Part shown: positions 52,993-61,442 of the stretch, piece by piece
Position numbering within the stretch: position 1 is the first letter of the stretch
How the letters are laid out: each line of letters opens with the position of its first letter
Assembly (NCBI GenBank): GCA_040371205.1
Contig: AP031382.1
Span: 2,415,562 to 2,479,561, forward strand
Source of the DNA: Rhodanobacter sp.
GTDB lineage: Bacteria; Pseudomonadota; Gammaproteobacteria; Xanthomonadales; Rhodanobacteraceae
DNA length: 64,000 nucleotides
Reading direction: 5' to 3'
The notes under the pieces: model-generated
What the model was told of the DNA's origin: nothing
The model's input: only the letters and a program-made list of their open reading frames with translations
Databases searched by the model: none
Made by a program: the position numbers and the translations under genes

Positions 52993-54513
52993 TCAGTGCC
53001 TGGCGCCTTCGGCGGCAAGCAGATCGGCAATCTGCTCGGCCAGCAGCCAGTGCTGCGACGGTCCTTCGTTGCTGGTCAGTGCCACGGCTGCGCCGGTTTC
53101 CCAGACCATCTCCAGGTCGGCCGTGGTGCCTTCGATGCCGCCCTGGTGGCCGCGGATGTGGCGGCCGTGCGCGAGGCGCCCGTCGATGCCGGCACCGATG
53201 GCACCGGGGCCGCCGACATTCGGCACTTCGCCGTCGAACATCTTCGCCAGCGTGGTGGGCTTGAGCAGCTTGCCGCCGCGCAGGGCCGCGGCAAACCGCA
53301 GCAGGTCGGCATTGGTGGAATAGCCGCCGCCTGCGGGACTGCCCTTGTAGAGGCCCAGCACCCAGTTGGCCTTCCACTTGCGGGAGAACACCCCGTCGTC
53401 GTGGTAGTAGCCGACCGCCAGCCCGGGCACGATCTCGTCCTCGCTGTCGAAGCCGCTGGACGCCATGTGCGCGGGCTCGAAGATGTGACGCTGGATATAG
53501 TCGAAATAGTTTTCGCCGGAAGCGTTCTCGACAATGCGGCCGAGCAGGACGTAGCCGGCATTGCTGTAGCTCAACCCCCTGCCCGGCTCACCCACCTTGG
53601 GCTGGCGTGCGATCAGTCCCAGGTAGTCCACCGGATTGACGTAGCGCGTGGCATGCTCGAAATACTCCGGCACCATGAAATCGCCCAGGCCCGAAGTGTG
53701 ATGCAGCAGCTCCCACACGGTGATCTTCTTCGCCGTCGCCTGGTCGGGGTATTCCGGCACCCACTTCGCCAGCGTGTCGTCCCACGACAGCTTGCCGGCC
53801 TCGACCAACTGCGCGATGGCGACCGCGGTGAACATCTTGCCGACCGAGGCGATGTGGAACTTCGTCTGGCGATCGACCGGCACGCCAAAGCCGCGGTCGG
53901 CCAAGCCCCGGCATTCGTCGAACACGGTCTTGCCGCCGTCGGCCACGCTGACGCAACCGGAGAAGTCGGACGTGCTCACCAGCCGGTCGAGCGCGGCATG
54001 GATCAACTTGCGCAACTCCTCGTGCGACACCGGCCCCTTGGGCCAGTCGGCGTACAACGGATTGTCCATCGGCACCAGCGCGGCCTGCGCGAGCCGATCC
54101 GCATGCGCCGGGTCGGCGACCAGCCAGAACAAGGCCGCCTGCCCATCGCGCCGGCCTTTGACGGCGACTTCGAGCAGTCCCGGCTGATGCGGATCGGTGC
54201 GCACGTCGAACACGTCCACGCCGCCTTCGTCGCGCACGGCCGAGGCCAGGCCAGCGACGAAATCCGCCTTGTCGTCCGCGGCGACGGACACGGCCAGGAT
54301 GCCGGGAGCCCACTGGCGGATCTGCGCCGGACTGTCGGTATCGATATGCCGAACCAGCATGCCGGCGAGCTTTCCGACCGGCGTATCGGGCAGGCTGGCA
54401 TGCGTTGCCCGGGCCGCCGCCATGGCCACGGGCGTACACACCGCGAAGGCCAGGGCCGAAGCCAGCAAGCGCCGCCGCTTGGCCGACCGGGTAGGTTGAG
54501 GGTGGTTCTGCAT
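52993..54513 (-). CDS. Secreted serine hydrolase of the beta-lactamase/PBP family
   Basis: 506 residues. A basic N-terminus and signal (RRRLLASALAFAVCTPVAMA) suggest Sec export. Residues 40-150 form an accessory domain of unknown role. The class C-like hydrolase domain has SVGK (the SxxK nucleophile, in HIASVGKMFTAVAIAQ), YSNAGYVLLG (YxN) and a late HQGGIEGT at the KTG position. It is probably an esterase or peptidase; true beta-lactamase activity is unlikely without KTG. The ATG at 54513 has GGAG upstream. Confidence 0.85.
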   Translation of the reverse strand: MQNHPQPTRSAKRRRLLASALAFAVCTPVAMAAARATHASLPDTPVGKLAGMLVRHIDTDSPAQIRQWAPGILAVSVAADDKADFVAGLASAVRDEGGVDVFDVRTDPHQPGLLEVAVKGRRDGQAALFWLVADPAHADRLAQAALVPMDNPLYADWPKGPVSHEELRKLIHAALDRLVSTSDFSGCVSVADGGKTVFDECRGLADRGFGVPVDRQTKFHIASVGKMFTAVAIAQLVEAGKLSWDDTLAKWVPEYPDQATAKKITVWELLHHTSGLGDFMVPEYFEHATRYVNPVDYLGLIARQPKVGEPGRGLSYSNAGYVLLGRIVENASGENYFDYIQRHIFEPAHMASSGFDSEDEIVPGLAVGYYHDDGVFSRKWKANWVLGLYKGSPAGGGYSTNADLLRFAAALRGGKLLKPTTLAKMFDGEVPNVGGPGAIGAGIDGRLAHGRHIRGHQGGIEGTTADLEMVWETGAAVALTSNEGPSQHWLLAEQIADLLAAEGARH

Positions 54514-54655
54514 GGCACGCTCCAGATGGGTGTCCTGTCCGCACGGGCGCGGATGTCGAAGCCTTGGATGCAGCGAACCACGCCGTTGGATGCACCCCGC
54601 TGGCATCCATGCCGGGGAATGGAATAATCGGGCCTCCCCAACCGCCGGAGCCGAC

Positions 54656-55141
54656 ATGCCGCCGTTTCTGATCCGCCCCATCGAACCGCGCGACGACGCC
54701 GCGGTTGCCGCGATCATCCGCACGGTCATGCCCGAGTTCGGCGCGGACGGCCCCGGCTTTGCCATCCACGACGCCGAAGTCGGCGCGATGAGCGCGGCCT
54801 ACGCGCAGCCGCGCAGCGGCTACTTCGTGGTCGAGCGCGACGGCAAGGTGATCGGCGGCTGCGGCATCGCGCCGCTGGCGAACGGCGAGCCGGACGTGTG
54901 CGAGCTGCGCAAGATGTATTTCCTGCCGGAGGCGCGCGGCATCGGCGCCGGCGCGGCGATGATGCAGCGCTGCCTCGATGCGGCGCGCGCCCACGGCTTC
55001 CGCCGCTGCTACCTGGAAACGCTCACCGGCATGGACGCCGCGCAGGCGCTGTACGCCAAGTCCGGCTTCACGCCGCTGTGTACGCCGCTGGGCGGCACCG
55101 GGCACTTCAGTTGCGACCGTTTCTTCATCCGCGAACTGTGA
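54656..55141 (+). CDS. GNAT-family N-acetyltransferase
   Basis: A 161-residue GNAT protein. FVVERDGKVIGGCGIAPL, then ELRKMYFLPEARGIGAGAAM supplies the acetyl-CoA-binding R-x-x-G-x-G/A loop, and YLETLTGMDAAQALYAKSGF the C-terminal signature. Substrate unknown. It lies 5 nt upstream of a second GNAT gene, and the two are likely co-transcribed. Confidence 0.85.
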   Translation: MPPFLIRPIEPRDDAAVAAIIRTVMPEFGADGPGFAIHDAEVGAMSAAYAQPRSGYFVVERDGKVIGGCGIAPLANGEPDVCELRKMYFLPEARGIGAGAAMMQRCLDAARAHGFRRCYLETLTGMDAAQALYAKSGFTPLCTPLGGTGHFSCDRFFIREL

Positions 55142-55146
55142 CCGCC

Positions 55147-55725
55147 ATGACCGCCATCCGCATCGCACGCGACGATGACGCCGCCGCCATCCACGCCATC
55201 TATGCCCCGCACATTGCCGCCGGCGTCGCCACTTTCGAAACCGCACTGCCCGGCGTCGAGACCATGCGCGAACGCATCCGCGCCCGCCTGCCGCACTATC
55301 CGTGGCTGGTCTGGGAAGAACGCGGCGATGTGTTGGCCTATGCCTACGCCGGGCGCTTCCGCGAACGCGCCGCCTACGACTGGATCGCCGAGACCTCGAT
55401 CTACGTGCATCCCGACGGCCAGCGCCGCGGCATCGCCCGGCGCCTCTACGGCGCATTGCTCGACACCCTGACCCTGCAAGGGCTGACCCAGGCGGTGGGC
55501 GTGATCACCCTGCCCAACCCGGTCAGCGTGGGTTTCCACGAAGCCCAGGGCTTCAGCGCGGCCGGCGTCTGGCGCCAGTGCGGCTACAAACTCGGACAAT
55601 GGTGGGACGTCGGCGTGTGGCAGAAGGAATTGCAAGCGGCGGCGAACCCGCCGCCGGCCGTCACGCCGTTCGCGGCGCTTGCCGCCACACAGGCGCTCGG
55701 CGCTCGGCTCGACCGGGTACTGTAA
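55147..55725 (+). CDS. GNAT acetyltransferase, phosphinothricin-acetyltransferase-like
   Basis: A 192-residue protein of the PAT/MnaT group. AAAIHAIYAPHIAAGVATFE, AYAGRFRERAAYDWIAETSI, then YVHPDGQRRGIARRLYGAL with the acetyl-CoA loop, and VGFHEAQGFSAAGVWRQCGYK are conserved. Such enzymes acetylate phosphinothricin-like compounds or methionine derivatives; the natural substrate is unknown. The C-terminal 25 residues (NPPPAVTPFAALAATQ) are an extension. Confidence 0.86.
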   Translation: MTAIRIARDDDAAAIHAIYAPHIAAGVATFETALPGVETMRERIRARLPHYPWLVWEERGDVLAYAYAGRFRERAAYDWIAETSIYVHPDGQRRGIARRLYGALLDTLTLQGLTQAVGVITLPNPVSVGFHEAQGFSAAGVWRQCGYKLGQWWDVGVWQKELQAAANPPPAVTPFAALAATQALGARLDRVL

Positions 55726-55760
55726 AAAAGGCGGCGCACCTGCCATGCAGGTGCGCCGCC
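55724..55760 (-). terminator. Strong bidirectional terminator between GNAT and RcnB-like genes
   Basis: Perfect 14-bp stem GGCGGCGCACCTGC/GCAGGTGCGCCGCC with a 3-nt loop. On the minus strand it is followed by TTTTTT, making it an ideal terminator for the RcnB-like gene; on the plus strand it immediately follows the GNAT stop codon. Confidence 0.92.
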
Positions 55761-55784
55761 CTTGCGGATACAGGCAATCCGCCT

Positions 55785-56228
55785 TTAGTGGTTGAGCAAC
55801 AAGTCGACGATCACGCCCGTGGTGATCGCCACCAGCAGGAAATCGCCGTCGTCGCTGCGCACCCAGTGGTAGCCGCGCGGCGGCTCGCGCAAGTGCGCAG
55901 CCCGCCAGTCGTACACCACATAGCGGCTGCTGCGGTAATCCACCGGAAGATACCCGCCGCGCTTGTACCAACCCTCGTGGCGGCCGCGATCGCGCCAATC
56001 CTTGTAATGGCCGTAGGCGTGGCCGTGACCATGCCCATGGTCGTCGTCGTCGTCGCGGCTCATGTACGGAGCACCTCCGTCCCCATACGCCTGGCCACGA
56101 TCGCCATCGTCCTGATGATGGCCGTTTCCGTGGCCGTTCCCGTGGCCGTGATCCTGCGCCAGCAAGGACCCGCTGCCCAACGCCAGCATCACGCCACACG
56201 CCATAGACAGACACAGCAGCTTTTTCAT
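55785..56228 (-). CDS. His-rich RcnB-family periplasmic protein
   Basis: 147 residues with a signal peptide (MKKLLCLSMACGVMLALGSG). A metal-binding stretch rich in His, Gly and Asp (DHGHGNGHGNGHHQDD and a second DDDDDHGHGHGHAYGH) precedes the RcnB domain YLPVDYRSSRYVVYDWRAAH and YHWVRSDDGDFLLVAITTG. RcnB modulates nickel/cobalt homeostasis in E. coli; the His-rich insert suggests metal buffering here. Standalone gene with the terminator above. Confidence 0.85.
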   Translation of the reverse strand: MKKLLCLSMACGVMLALGSGSLLAQDHGHGNGHGNGHHQDDGDRGQAYGDGGAPYMSRDDDDDHGHGHGHAYGHYKDWRDRGRHEGWYKRGGYLPVDYRSSRYVVYDWRAAHLREPPRGYHWVRSDDGDFLLVAITTGVIVDLLLNH

Positions 56229-56434
56229 GTCGCTCTCCTCCCGATGGCTCATGGAATCCCCCGCATGGTATCGGCGACCGCACGATCGACCCGTGCGTCC
56301 CGGCACAAAACTCGCCCCCGGCGATTCAACCCCGCCTGAACCGCACGAACCCGGCGGATTTCAGGTTCAGTCTGCAGCAATCGGTGCCGCTAGGCTAACA
56401 TTCGCGGTTTTCGGCATCCGTCTCGGGGAACTCC

Positions 56435-57202
56435 ATGCAACTCGATCAAGTCAGGGCGATCATCACCGGCGGCGCTTCCGGTCTCGGCCACGCGGTGGCG
56501 CAGCATCTCGTCGCCCACGGCGCCAGGGTGGCCTTGTTCGACGTCAACGAGGAAAAGGGCCAGGCCGCGGCCAAGTCGTTGGGCGACGCGGCGCGCTTCT
56601 ACAAGACCGACGTGACCAGCGAGGACGGCGTGGCCGCCAACGTGGCCGCCGCGCGCGAGGCGATGGGCGGGCTCAACGTGGTGATGAACTGCGCCGGCAT
56701 CCTCGGCGCCGGCCGCGTGCTGGGCAAGGAAGGCCCGATGGCGCTGTCCACCTTCGCCAGCACCGTGATGGTGAACCTGGTCGGCAGCTTCAACGTGGCC
56801 AAGGCCGCCGCCGCGCTGATGCAGCACAACGAGGCGGGCGAGGACGGCGAGCGCGGCGTGATCGTCAACACCGCCAGCGTGGCCGCCTACGAGGGCCAGA
56901 TCGGCCAGGCCGCGTACTCCGCGTCGAAGGGCGGCGTGGTCGGCATGACCTTGCCGATGGCGCGCGAGCTGGCGCGCTTCGGCATCCGCGTCAACACCAT
57001 CGCGCCGGGCATCTTCTGGACGCCGATGGTGGACGGCATGCCGCCGCAGGTGCAGGAGTCGCTGTCCGCCTCGATCCCCTTCCCGTCGCGCCTCGGCAAG
57101 CCGGAGGAATTCGCGCAGACCGTGGCCTTCATCCTCGGCAACCGCTACGTCAATGGCGAGACGATCCGCCTCGATGGCGCGGTGCGCCTGCAACCCAAGT
57201 AA
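56435..57202 (+). CDS. 3-hydroxyacyl-CoA dehydrogenase, SDR type (HSD10-like)
   Basis: A 255-residue short-chain dehydrogenase. AIITGGASGLGHAVAQHL is the NAD loop, NCAGILGAGRVLGKEGP and the active-site NTASVAAYEGQIGQAAYSAS with Tyr and Lys follow, then NTIAPGIFWTPMV. These features are shared with 3-hydroxy-2-methylbutyryl-CoA dehydrogenase (HSD17B10-like) of isoleucine and fatty-acid oxidation. That fits the branched-chain catabolic genes elsewhere in the window. Confidence 0.88.
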   Translation: MQLDQVRAIITGGASGLGHAVAQHLVAHGARVALFDVNEEKGQAAAKSLGDAARFYKTDVTSEDGVAANVAAAREAMGGLNVVMNCAGILGAGRVLGKEGPMALSTFASTVMVNLVGSFNVAKAAAALMQHNEAGEDGERGVIVNTASVAAYEGQIGQAAYSASKGGVVGMTLPMARELARFGIRVNTIAPGIFWTPMVDGMPPQVQESLSASIPFPSRLGKPEEFAQTVAFILGNRYVNGETIRLDGAVRLQPK

Positions 57203-57227
57203 TCCCAATCGCTTGAAGACACCCACG

Positions 57228-57509
57228 ATGGAACGCACGCGCTGGCTGGTTCGCAGCAGGCAATGGGAAGCCACCCGCAGGCAAGGCTGGTTCCGCTACG
57301 CCGTGATCCGGAAGGCCATACCGCTGGCGCTTGGCGGACTGCTGGGAGAAGCCCTGGCAAGTCATCTGTTCCACCACGATCTGCACGAAGCCCTGGCCTC
57401 CGCCGCGGGGATGTTCGCCGTGATGGCTGTGCTTGCGACCGTGCACTGGATCGTCAACGAGCGTCGCTATCGCCAACTCACCTCATCTCTGCAGGATTCC
57501 TCACCGTGA
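57228..57509 (+). CDS. Small two-helix membrane protein
   Basis: 93 residues from the ATG at 57228. Hydrophobic segments at [19 protein letters not shown] and [21 protein letters not shown] with a basic N-terminus. No family recognised. The stop overlaps the GTG start of efpL by 4 nt, so its translation is coupled to efpL. Confidence 0.65.
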   Translation: MERTRWLVRSRQWEATRRQGWFRYAVIRKAIPLALGGLLGEALASHLFHHDLHEALASAAGMFAVMAVLATVHWIVNERRYRQLTSSLQDSSP

Positions 57510-58069
57510 AAGCATCCGACGTCAAGAAAGGCAACGTGGTCGAACACGACGGCACCGTGTACCAGGTGCGGGACATCGAGCGCAGCTCGCCCACCGCGCG
57601 CGGCGGCAACGTCACCTTCCGCTTCACCCTGTATTCGATTCCCGGCGGGCGCAAGTTCGACCTCAGCCTGCGCGCCGACGACGACCTGAAAGAGATGGAG
57701 CTGGTGCGCCGTGCCGCCAACTTCTCCTACAAGGACGGCGAGGCCTTCGTGTTCATGGACGCGGAGGACTACACCCAATACCTGCTCGACCCCGCCCTGG
57801 TCGGCGACAACGCCGGCTACATCGTCGAAGAAGTGGAAGGCTATTACGTGCAGCTGATCGACGACGCGCCGGTGGGCCTGCAGGTGCCCACCAGCGTGGC
57901 GCTCACCGTGGTGGACACCGCGCCGGAACTGAAGGGCGCCAGCGCCACCAAGCGCACCAAGCCGGCCAAGCTCAACACCGGCGTGGAGATCCAGGTGCCC
58001 GAGTACATCACCAACGACGAGAAGGTGTGGGTGAACACGCTGACCGGCGAGTTCGCCGGCCGGGCCTGA
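57506..58069 (+). CDS. efpL: Elongation factor P-like protein EfpL (YeiP), GTG start
   Basis: A 187-residue EF-P paralogue. [20 protein letters not shown] opens domain I, and the loop [14 protein letters not shown] replaces the modifiable Lys/Arg tip of EF-P, as in Efp[18 protein letters not shown] and [20 protein letters not shown] complete domains II and III. It relieves ribosome stalling. The GTG at 57506 overlaps the upstream stop (GTGA) and has GCAGGA as ribosome site; no nearer ATG exists. Confidence 0.93.
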   Translation: MKASDVKKGNVVEHDGTVYQVRDIERSSPTARGGNVTFRFTLYSIPGGRKFDLSLRADDDLKEMELVRRAANFSYKDGEAFVFMDAEDYTQYLLDPALVGDNAGYIVEEVEGYYVQLIDDAPVGLQVPTSVALTVVDTAPELKGASATKRTKPAKLNTGVEIQVPEYITNDEKVWVNTLTGEFAGRA

Positions 58070-58148
58070 CCGCAGCGCACGAATCGCGACGGGGTGCGGC
58101 GGGCATTCTTTGCCATACTCGCCGCTCCCTTCCCGCACGGCTCCGTCC

Positions 58149-60191
58149 ATGTCTGCCAGCGGCTATTCCCTGCGCGCCCAGATCGTCGAGACACTGACGC
58201 ACGTCAAGCGTCCGGACGTGCCGCTGTGGGTGGTGCTGCGCAATACCCTGGCGGTGGTGCTGCCGTTGGGCGTCGGGCTGGCCACGGGCTACCCGGACGT
58301 GGGTCTCGGCGTCGGCGCCGGCGCGCTGGACACGATGTTCTCCGACCAGCCGGGGCCTTATCGCCAGCGCATGCGCTGGCTGCTGCTGGCGACCCTGGCG
58401 GCCGGGCTGGCGGCCCTGATCGGCTTCACCATCGGCGGCCAGCTGCTGCCGATGCTGCTGGCCACCGCGGCCTTCGGCTTCTGCGGCGGCATGCTGGTGG
58501 TGTTCGGCGCGGACGCCGCACGCGTCGGCATGACCAGCATGATCCTGCTGGTGATCGCCGCCGCCACGCCGATCGAACCGAGGAACGCGCTGCTGGCCTC
58601 CCTGCTGATCGCCAGCGGCGGCCTGCTGCTGACCTTGTTCGCGGTGGCCGCGTGGCCGCTGCAACGCTACCGGCCGGAACGCCATGCGCTGGCCGGCGTC
58701 TATGCCGGCCTCGCCGAGCTGGCGCGCCAGCCTGTCGTGGACGATGGCCACAACCCCGCCCTCACCGACGCGATGACCACGCTGCAGCATGCCCTGCTTG
58801 GCCGCTACCGCGCGCATGGCCGCGCGATGGAGGCATTCACCGTGCTGCTGGAACTGGCCGAACGCATCCGGCTGGAGCTGACCGCGATCTCCGCACTGCA
58901 CGCCGACTCCACCGCGCACGCACGCTACCGCGAGGACTCTGCGCGCGTACTGGACGCCATCGCGCAGGCGCTGGAAACCAACGAATCGCCGCTGCAGGCG
59001 CAGCAGGCGTTGCAGGCCCTGCGCGACGGCGCGCGCGCGATCCCTGCTTCCAACGGATTGACTGCGCACCTGCTCGCGCTGGACGGCCAGTTGGCCGCCG
59101 CCACGCGAAACGCGAACTGGGTCGGTAGCCGCGGCGAACTGCGTGCGGCGGCGGCGGAAACGCAGTTGCCGCGCACACTGCAGAGCAGCCCGACCTGGGC
59201 CGTGCTGCGCGCCAACCTCACGCCGCGCTCGGTGGCCTTCCGCCATGCCGTGCGCACGGCGGCGTGCCTCAGTGCGGCCCTGTTGGCGTCGCGCCTGCTC
59301 AAGCTTCCGCACGGCTACTGGTTGCCGATGACCACCGCCATCGTGCTGCGGGCGGATTTTGCCGCCACCTTCAACTTCGGCCTGCTGCGTGTGGTGGGCA
59401 CCTTGCTGGGCCTGGTACTGACCACCGCCCTGCTGCACCTCACCCCGGCCTCGCCATGGGCGCATCTTGCGCTGATGGCGCTGCTCTGCATGCTGTTCCG
59501 CTGGCTGGCCAATGCGCACTACGGCATCGCCGTGGCCGCGCTCACCGGCACCGTGGTGATCCTGCTGTCGTTCGAAGGCGTCAACTCCGGCGTGGCCGTG
59601 GCCGACCGCGTGGTCAACACCGTGCTGGGCTGCGGCATGGCAATGGCCGCCTACCTGGCCTGGCCTACCTGGGAGCGCGTCCACGCGCGCAGCGCGTTCG
59701 CCGACATGCTGGACGCCTACGCCGGCTACCTGCGCGCGCTGGCCGAACCGAAACAGCGGGAGGCGCAGCGCGAGGCGCGCAGCCTGGCGCGTACCGCACG
59801 CAGCAATGCCGCCGCCTCGCTCGAACGCATGCGCACGGAGCCCGCCACGCCGCCCGCCCTGCTCGAACTGGCGCGCACGCTGTTCGCCAACGGCAACCGG
59901 CTTGCCCGCACCGCGATGGCGCTGGAGGCGATCGGCAACGCCGGAACGTCGCCGCCCGCCGCCATGAACACCTTCGTCGCCACCTGCGCGGATAGCGTGC
60001 AATCCATCGCGGCGGCGCTGCGCGAACAACGGGCCGCCGGCGACCTTCCCGACCTGCGCACCCTGCAGCAGGCGTTGGCCGCCCGGCTGGCATCGTCCGC
60101 CGAACCCGGTGGCGAGGGCCTCGCCCAGCTCAGCGACCGGCTGACCAACAACATCAACACCCTCGCCCACGTGCTGCGGCGAGCGAAATAA
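58149..60191 (+). CDS. FUSC/YccS-type membrane protein
   Basis: A 680-residue protein with two transmembrane bundles: N-terminal (VVLRNTLAVVLPLGVGLATG, LLLATLAAGLAALIGFTIGG, SLLIASGGLLLTLFAVAAWP) and C-terminal (ACLSAALLASRLLKLPHGYW then LPMTTAIVLRADFAATF, LGLVLTTALLHLTP), each followed by a long helical cytoplasmic segment. The PHGYWLPMT motif is the FUSC signature. Such proteins resemble aromatic-acid exporters (AaeB) and YccS. A role in exporting aromatic acids is possible but not shown. Confidence 0.85.
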   Translation: MSASGYSLRAQIVETLTHVKRPDVPLWVVLRNTLAVVLPLGVGLATGYPDVGLGVGAGALDTMFSDQPGPYRQRMRWLLLATLAAGLAALIGFTIGGQLLPMLLATAAFGFCGGMLVVFGADAARVGMTSMILLVIAAATPIEPRNALLASLLIASGGLLLTLFAVAAWPLQRYRPERHALAGVYAGLAELARQPVVDDGHNPALTDAMTTLQHALLGRYRAHGRAMEAFTVLLELAERIRLELTAISALHADSTAHARYREDSARVLDAIAQALETNESPLQAQQALQALRDGARAIPASNGLTAHLLALDGQLAAATRNANWVGSRGELRAAAAETQLPRTLQSSPTWAVLRANLTPRSVAFRHAVRTAACLSAALLASRLLKLPHGYWLPMTTAIVLRADFAATFNFGLLRVVGTLLGLVLTTALLHLTPASPWAHLALMALLCMLFRWLANAHYGIAVAALTGTVVILLSFEGVNSGVAVADRVVNTVLGCGMAMAAYLAWPTWERVHARSAFADMLDAYAGYLRALAEPKQREAQREARSLARTARSNAAASLERMRTEPATPPALLELARTLFANGNRLARTAMALEAIGNAGTSPPAAMNTFVATCADSVQSIAAALREQRAAGDLPDLRTLQQALAARLASSAEPGGEGLAQLSDRLTNNINTLAHVLRRAK

Positions 60192-60266
60192 AGCGGGGAG
60201 CCGGGTGCGCTTCGGCCCCGAGAGGCGCATGCTCGCCGCCGGCCTACCGCGAACGCGCCACCTGCC

Positions 60267-60846
60267 ATGAGTATCTCGAGCATCCACGGTGCACGATTGC
60301 AGTCCCCGAACGGGATTGCCGCGGCCACGTATGCGCAGCAAAAAAGCCTGGCGGGCGACGCGACGGCCAAGGCCGCCGCGACGAAGCCGAGCCTGCCGGC
60401 CGAAAACGCGGGCCAATTGGCTGCTGCCATCGCCTCGGCCATGGCACAGCTGGGGCTGGCAACTTCGCCTGGCCCTGCGACCGGCCCGACCGCCCGCAAT
60501 ACGGCCAGCGGCACGACGATGGCGGCAGGCGCGGCGCCGCGCGCCATCCTGCCCGGATCGCGGCAAGTGCGGCAGTACACGGAACTGGCCTCGACCTTCT
60601 CCAACCTGGCGCGGGCGCTGGATTCCGGGGCGGGAAACGCGCCGCCGGGCGCCGGCCAGACGCAGGGCCTGGCCGGCGTCCTGCAGGGTCTCTGGACTAC
60701 GCTGGGCGCGGCATCGGGATCGGCCGCCGACACCGGCCAGCCGGCCATCCCCAACCTGCCGGCCTTCGTGCAATCGCTGGCCCGCCACTTCGGCGAAAGC
60801 GGCATTCCCCATTTGCGCGGGGGTGTTCGTCGACACCCAGGCCTGA
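60267..60846 (+). pseudogene. Hypothetical gene with probable +1 frameshift near its 3' end
   Basis: An Ala/Gly-rich protein starting MSISSIHGARLQSPNGIAAA and containing PAFVQSLARHFGESGIPHLR. After that point the frame leaves and runs 650 nt antisense to the sigma gene, which is not natural. The shift lies at the G5 run 60819-60823: with one G less, the ending reads RGVFVDTQA followed by TGA at 60844-60846, giving about 192 residues. Either a sequencing/assembly indel or a true frameshift. No family recognised; no signal peptide. Confidence 0.6.
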
Positions 60847-60881
60847 GCGCCGGATGCGCGACGACCTGGGTTACCCGCGCC

Positions 60882-61442
60882 TCAGCCGATCAGTTCGCGC
60901 TGCAACCAGGCGCGCGCAAGCCGCCATTCGCGCTGTACGGTGCTGGTGGAGATGTCCATGGCCAGGGCGATCTGCTCCACGCTCATGCCCATGAAGAAGC
61001 GCATGCCCACGATATCCGCCTGGCGACGATCCAGCGTGGACAGGGTGTCGAGGCATTCGACCAGGGCGCTGTAGTCCACCCCGTCGGACAGTTCCATGGA
61101 GATTTCGGTGAGTTGCAGACGGTCCGCCTCACGCGGCCGCTTGGCGGCATTGCGGCGGCGCGCCGAATCCACCAGCACCTCGCGCATCGCGCGCGCCGCC
61201 ACGCCCAGCAGATGCCGGCGGTTCGCCCAGTCCGGCGGTTTGCTGCCGCCGAACACCTTGAGGTAGGCCTCGTTGACCAGGGCGGTGGCGCTGAGCGTGC
61301 GCTCCATCTGCTCGTTGCCGAGCTGCGCGCGCGCGATGCCGCGCAGCGCGTCGTACATCTGGCGCAGGGCTTCGTTCAGCGCGTCGGGATCGCCGGCCTG
61401 CGCATCGTGCAGCAGGCGGGTCACCTCCACCGTGTCGTTCAA
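60882..61442 (-). CDS. ECF sigma factor of the kinase-linked TIGR02999-like group, TTG start
   Basis: About 186 residues. VTRLLHDAQAGDPDALNEAL, then ATALVNEAYLKVFGG, ANRRHLLGVAARAMREVLVD and DIVGMRFFMGMSVEQIALAM are signatures of the ECF subgroup found beside Ser/Thr kinases. No ATG fits, and the TTG at 61442 has GGGAGC 6 nt upstream and overlaps the kinase stop (TTGA). An upstream in-frame ATG at 61502 would put 20 unrelated residues inside the kinase gene. Region 4 ends STSTVQREWRLARAWLQREL. It probably acts with the kinase upstream. Confidence 0.85.
   Translation of the reverse strand: MNDTVEVTRLLHDAQAGDPDALNEALRQMYDALRGIARAQLGNEQMERTLSATALVNEAYLKVFGGSKPPDWANRRHLLGVAARAMREVLVDSARRRNAAKRPREADRLQLTEISMELSDGVDYSALVECLDTLSTLDRRQADIVGMRFFMGMSVEQIALAMDISTSTVQREWRLARAWLQRELIG

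Noticed and set aside
58008-60836. Long minus-strand open frame opposite the FUSC gene
   Set aside because: Gln/Arg/Gly-rich shadow translation with no recognisable motif; the FUSC protein on the plus strand explains the region.
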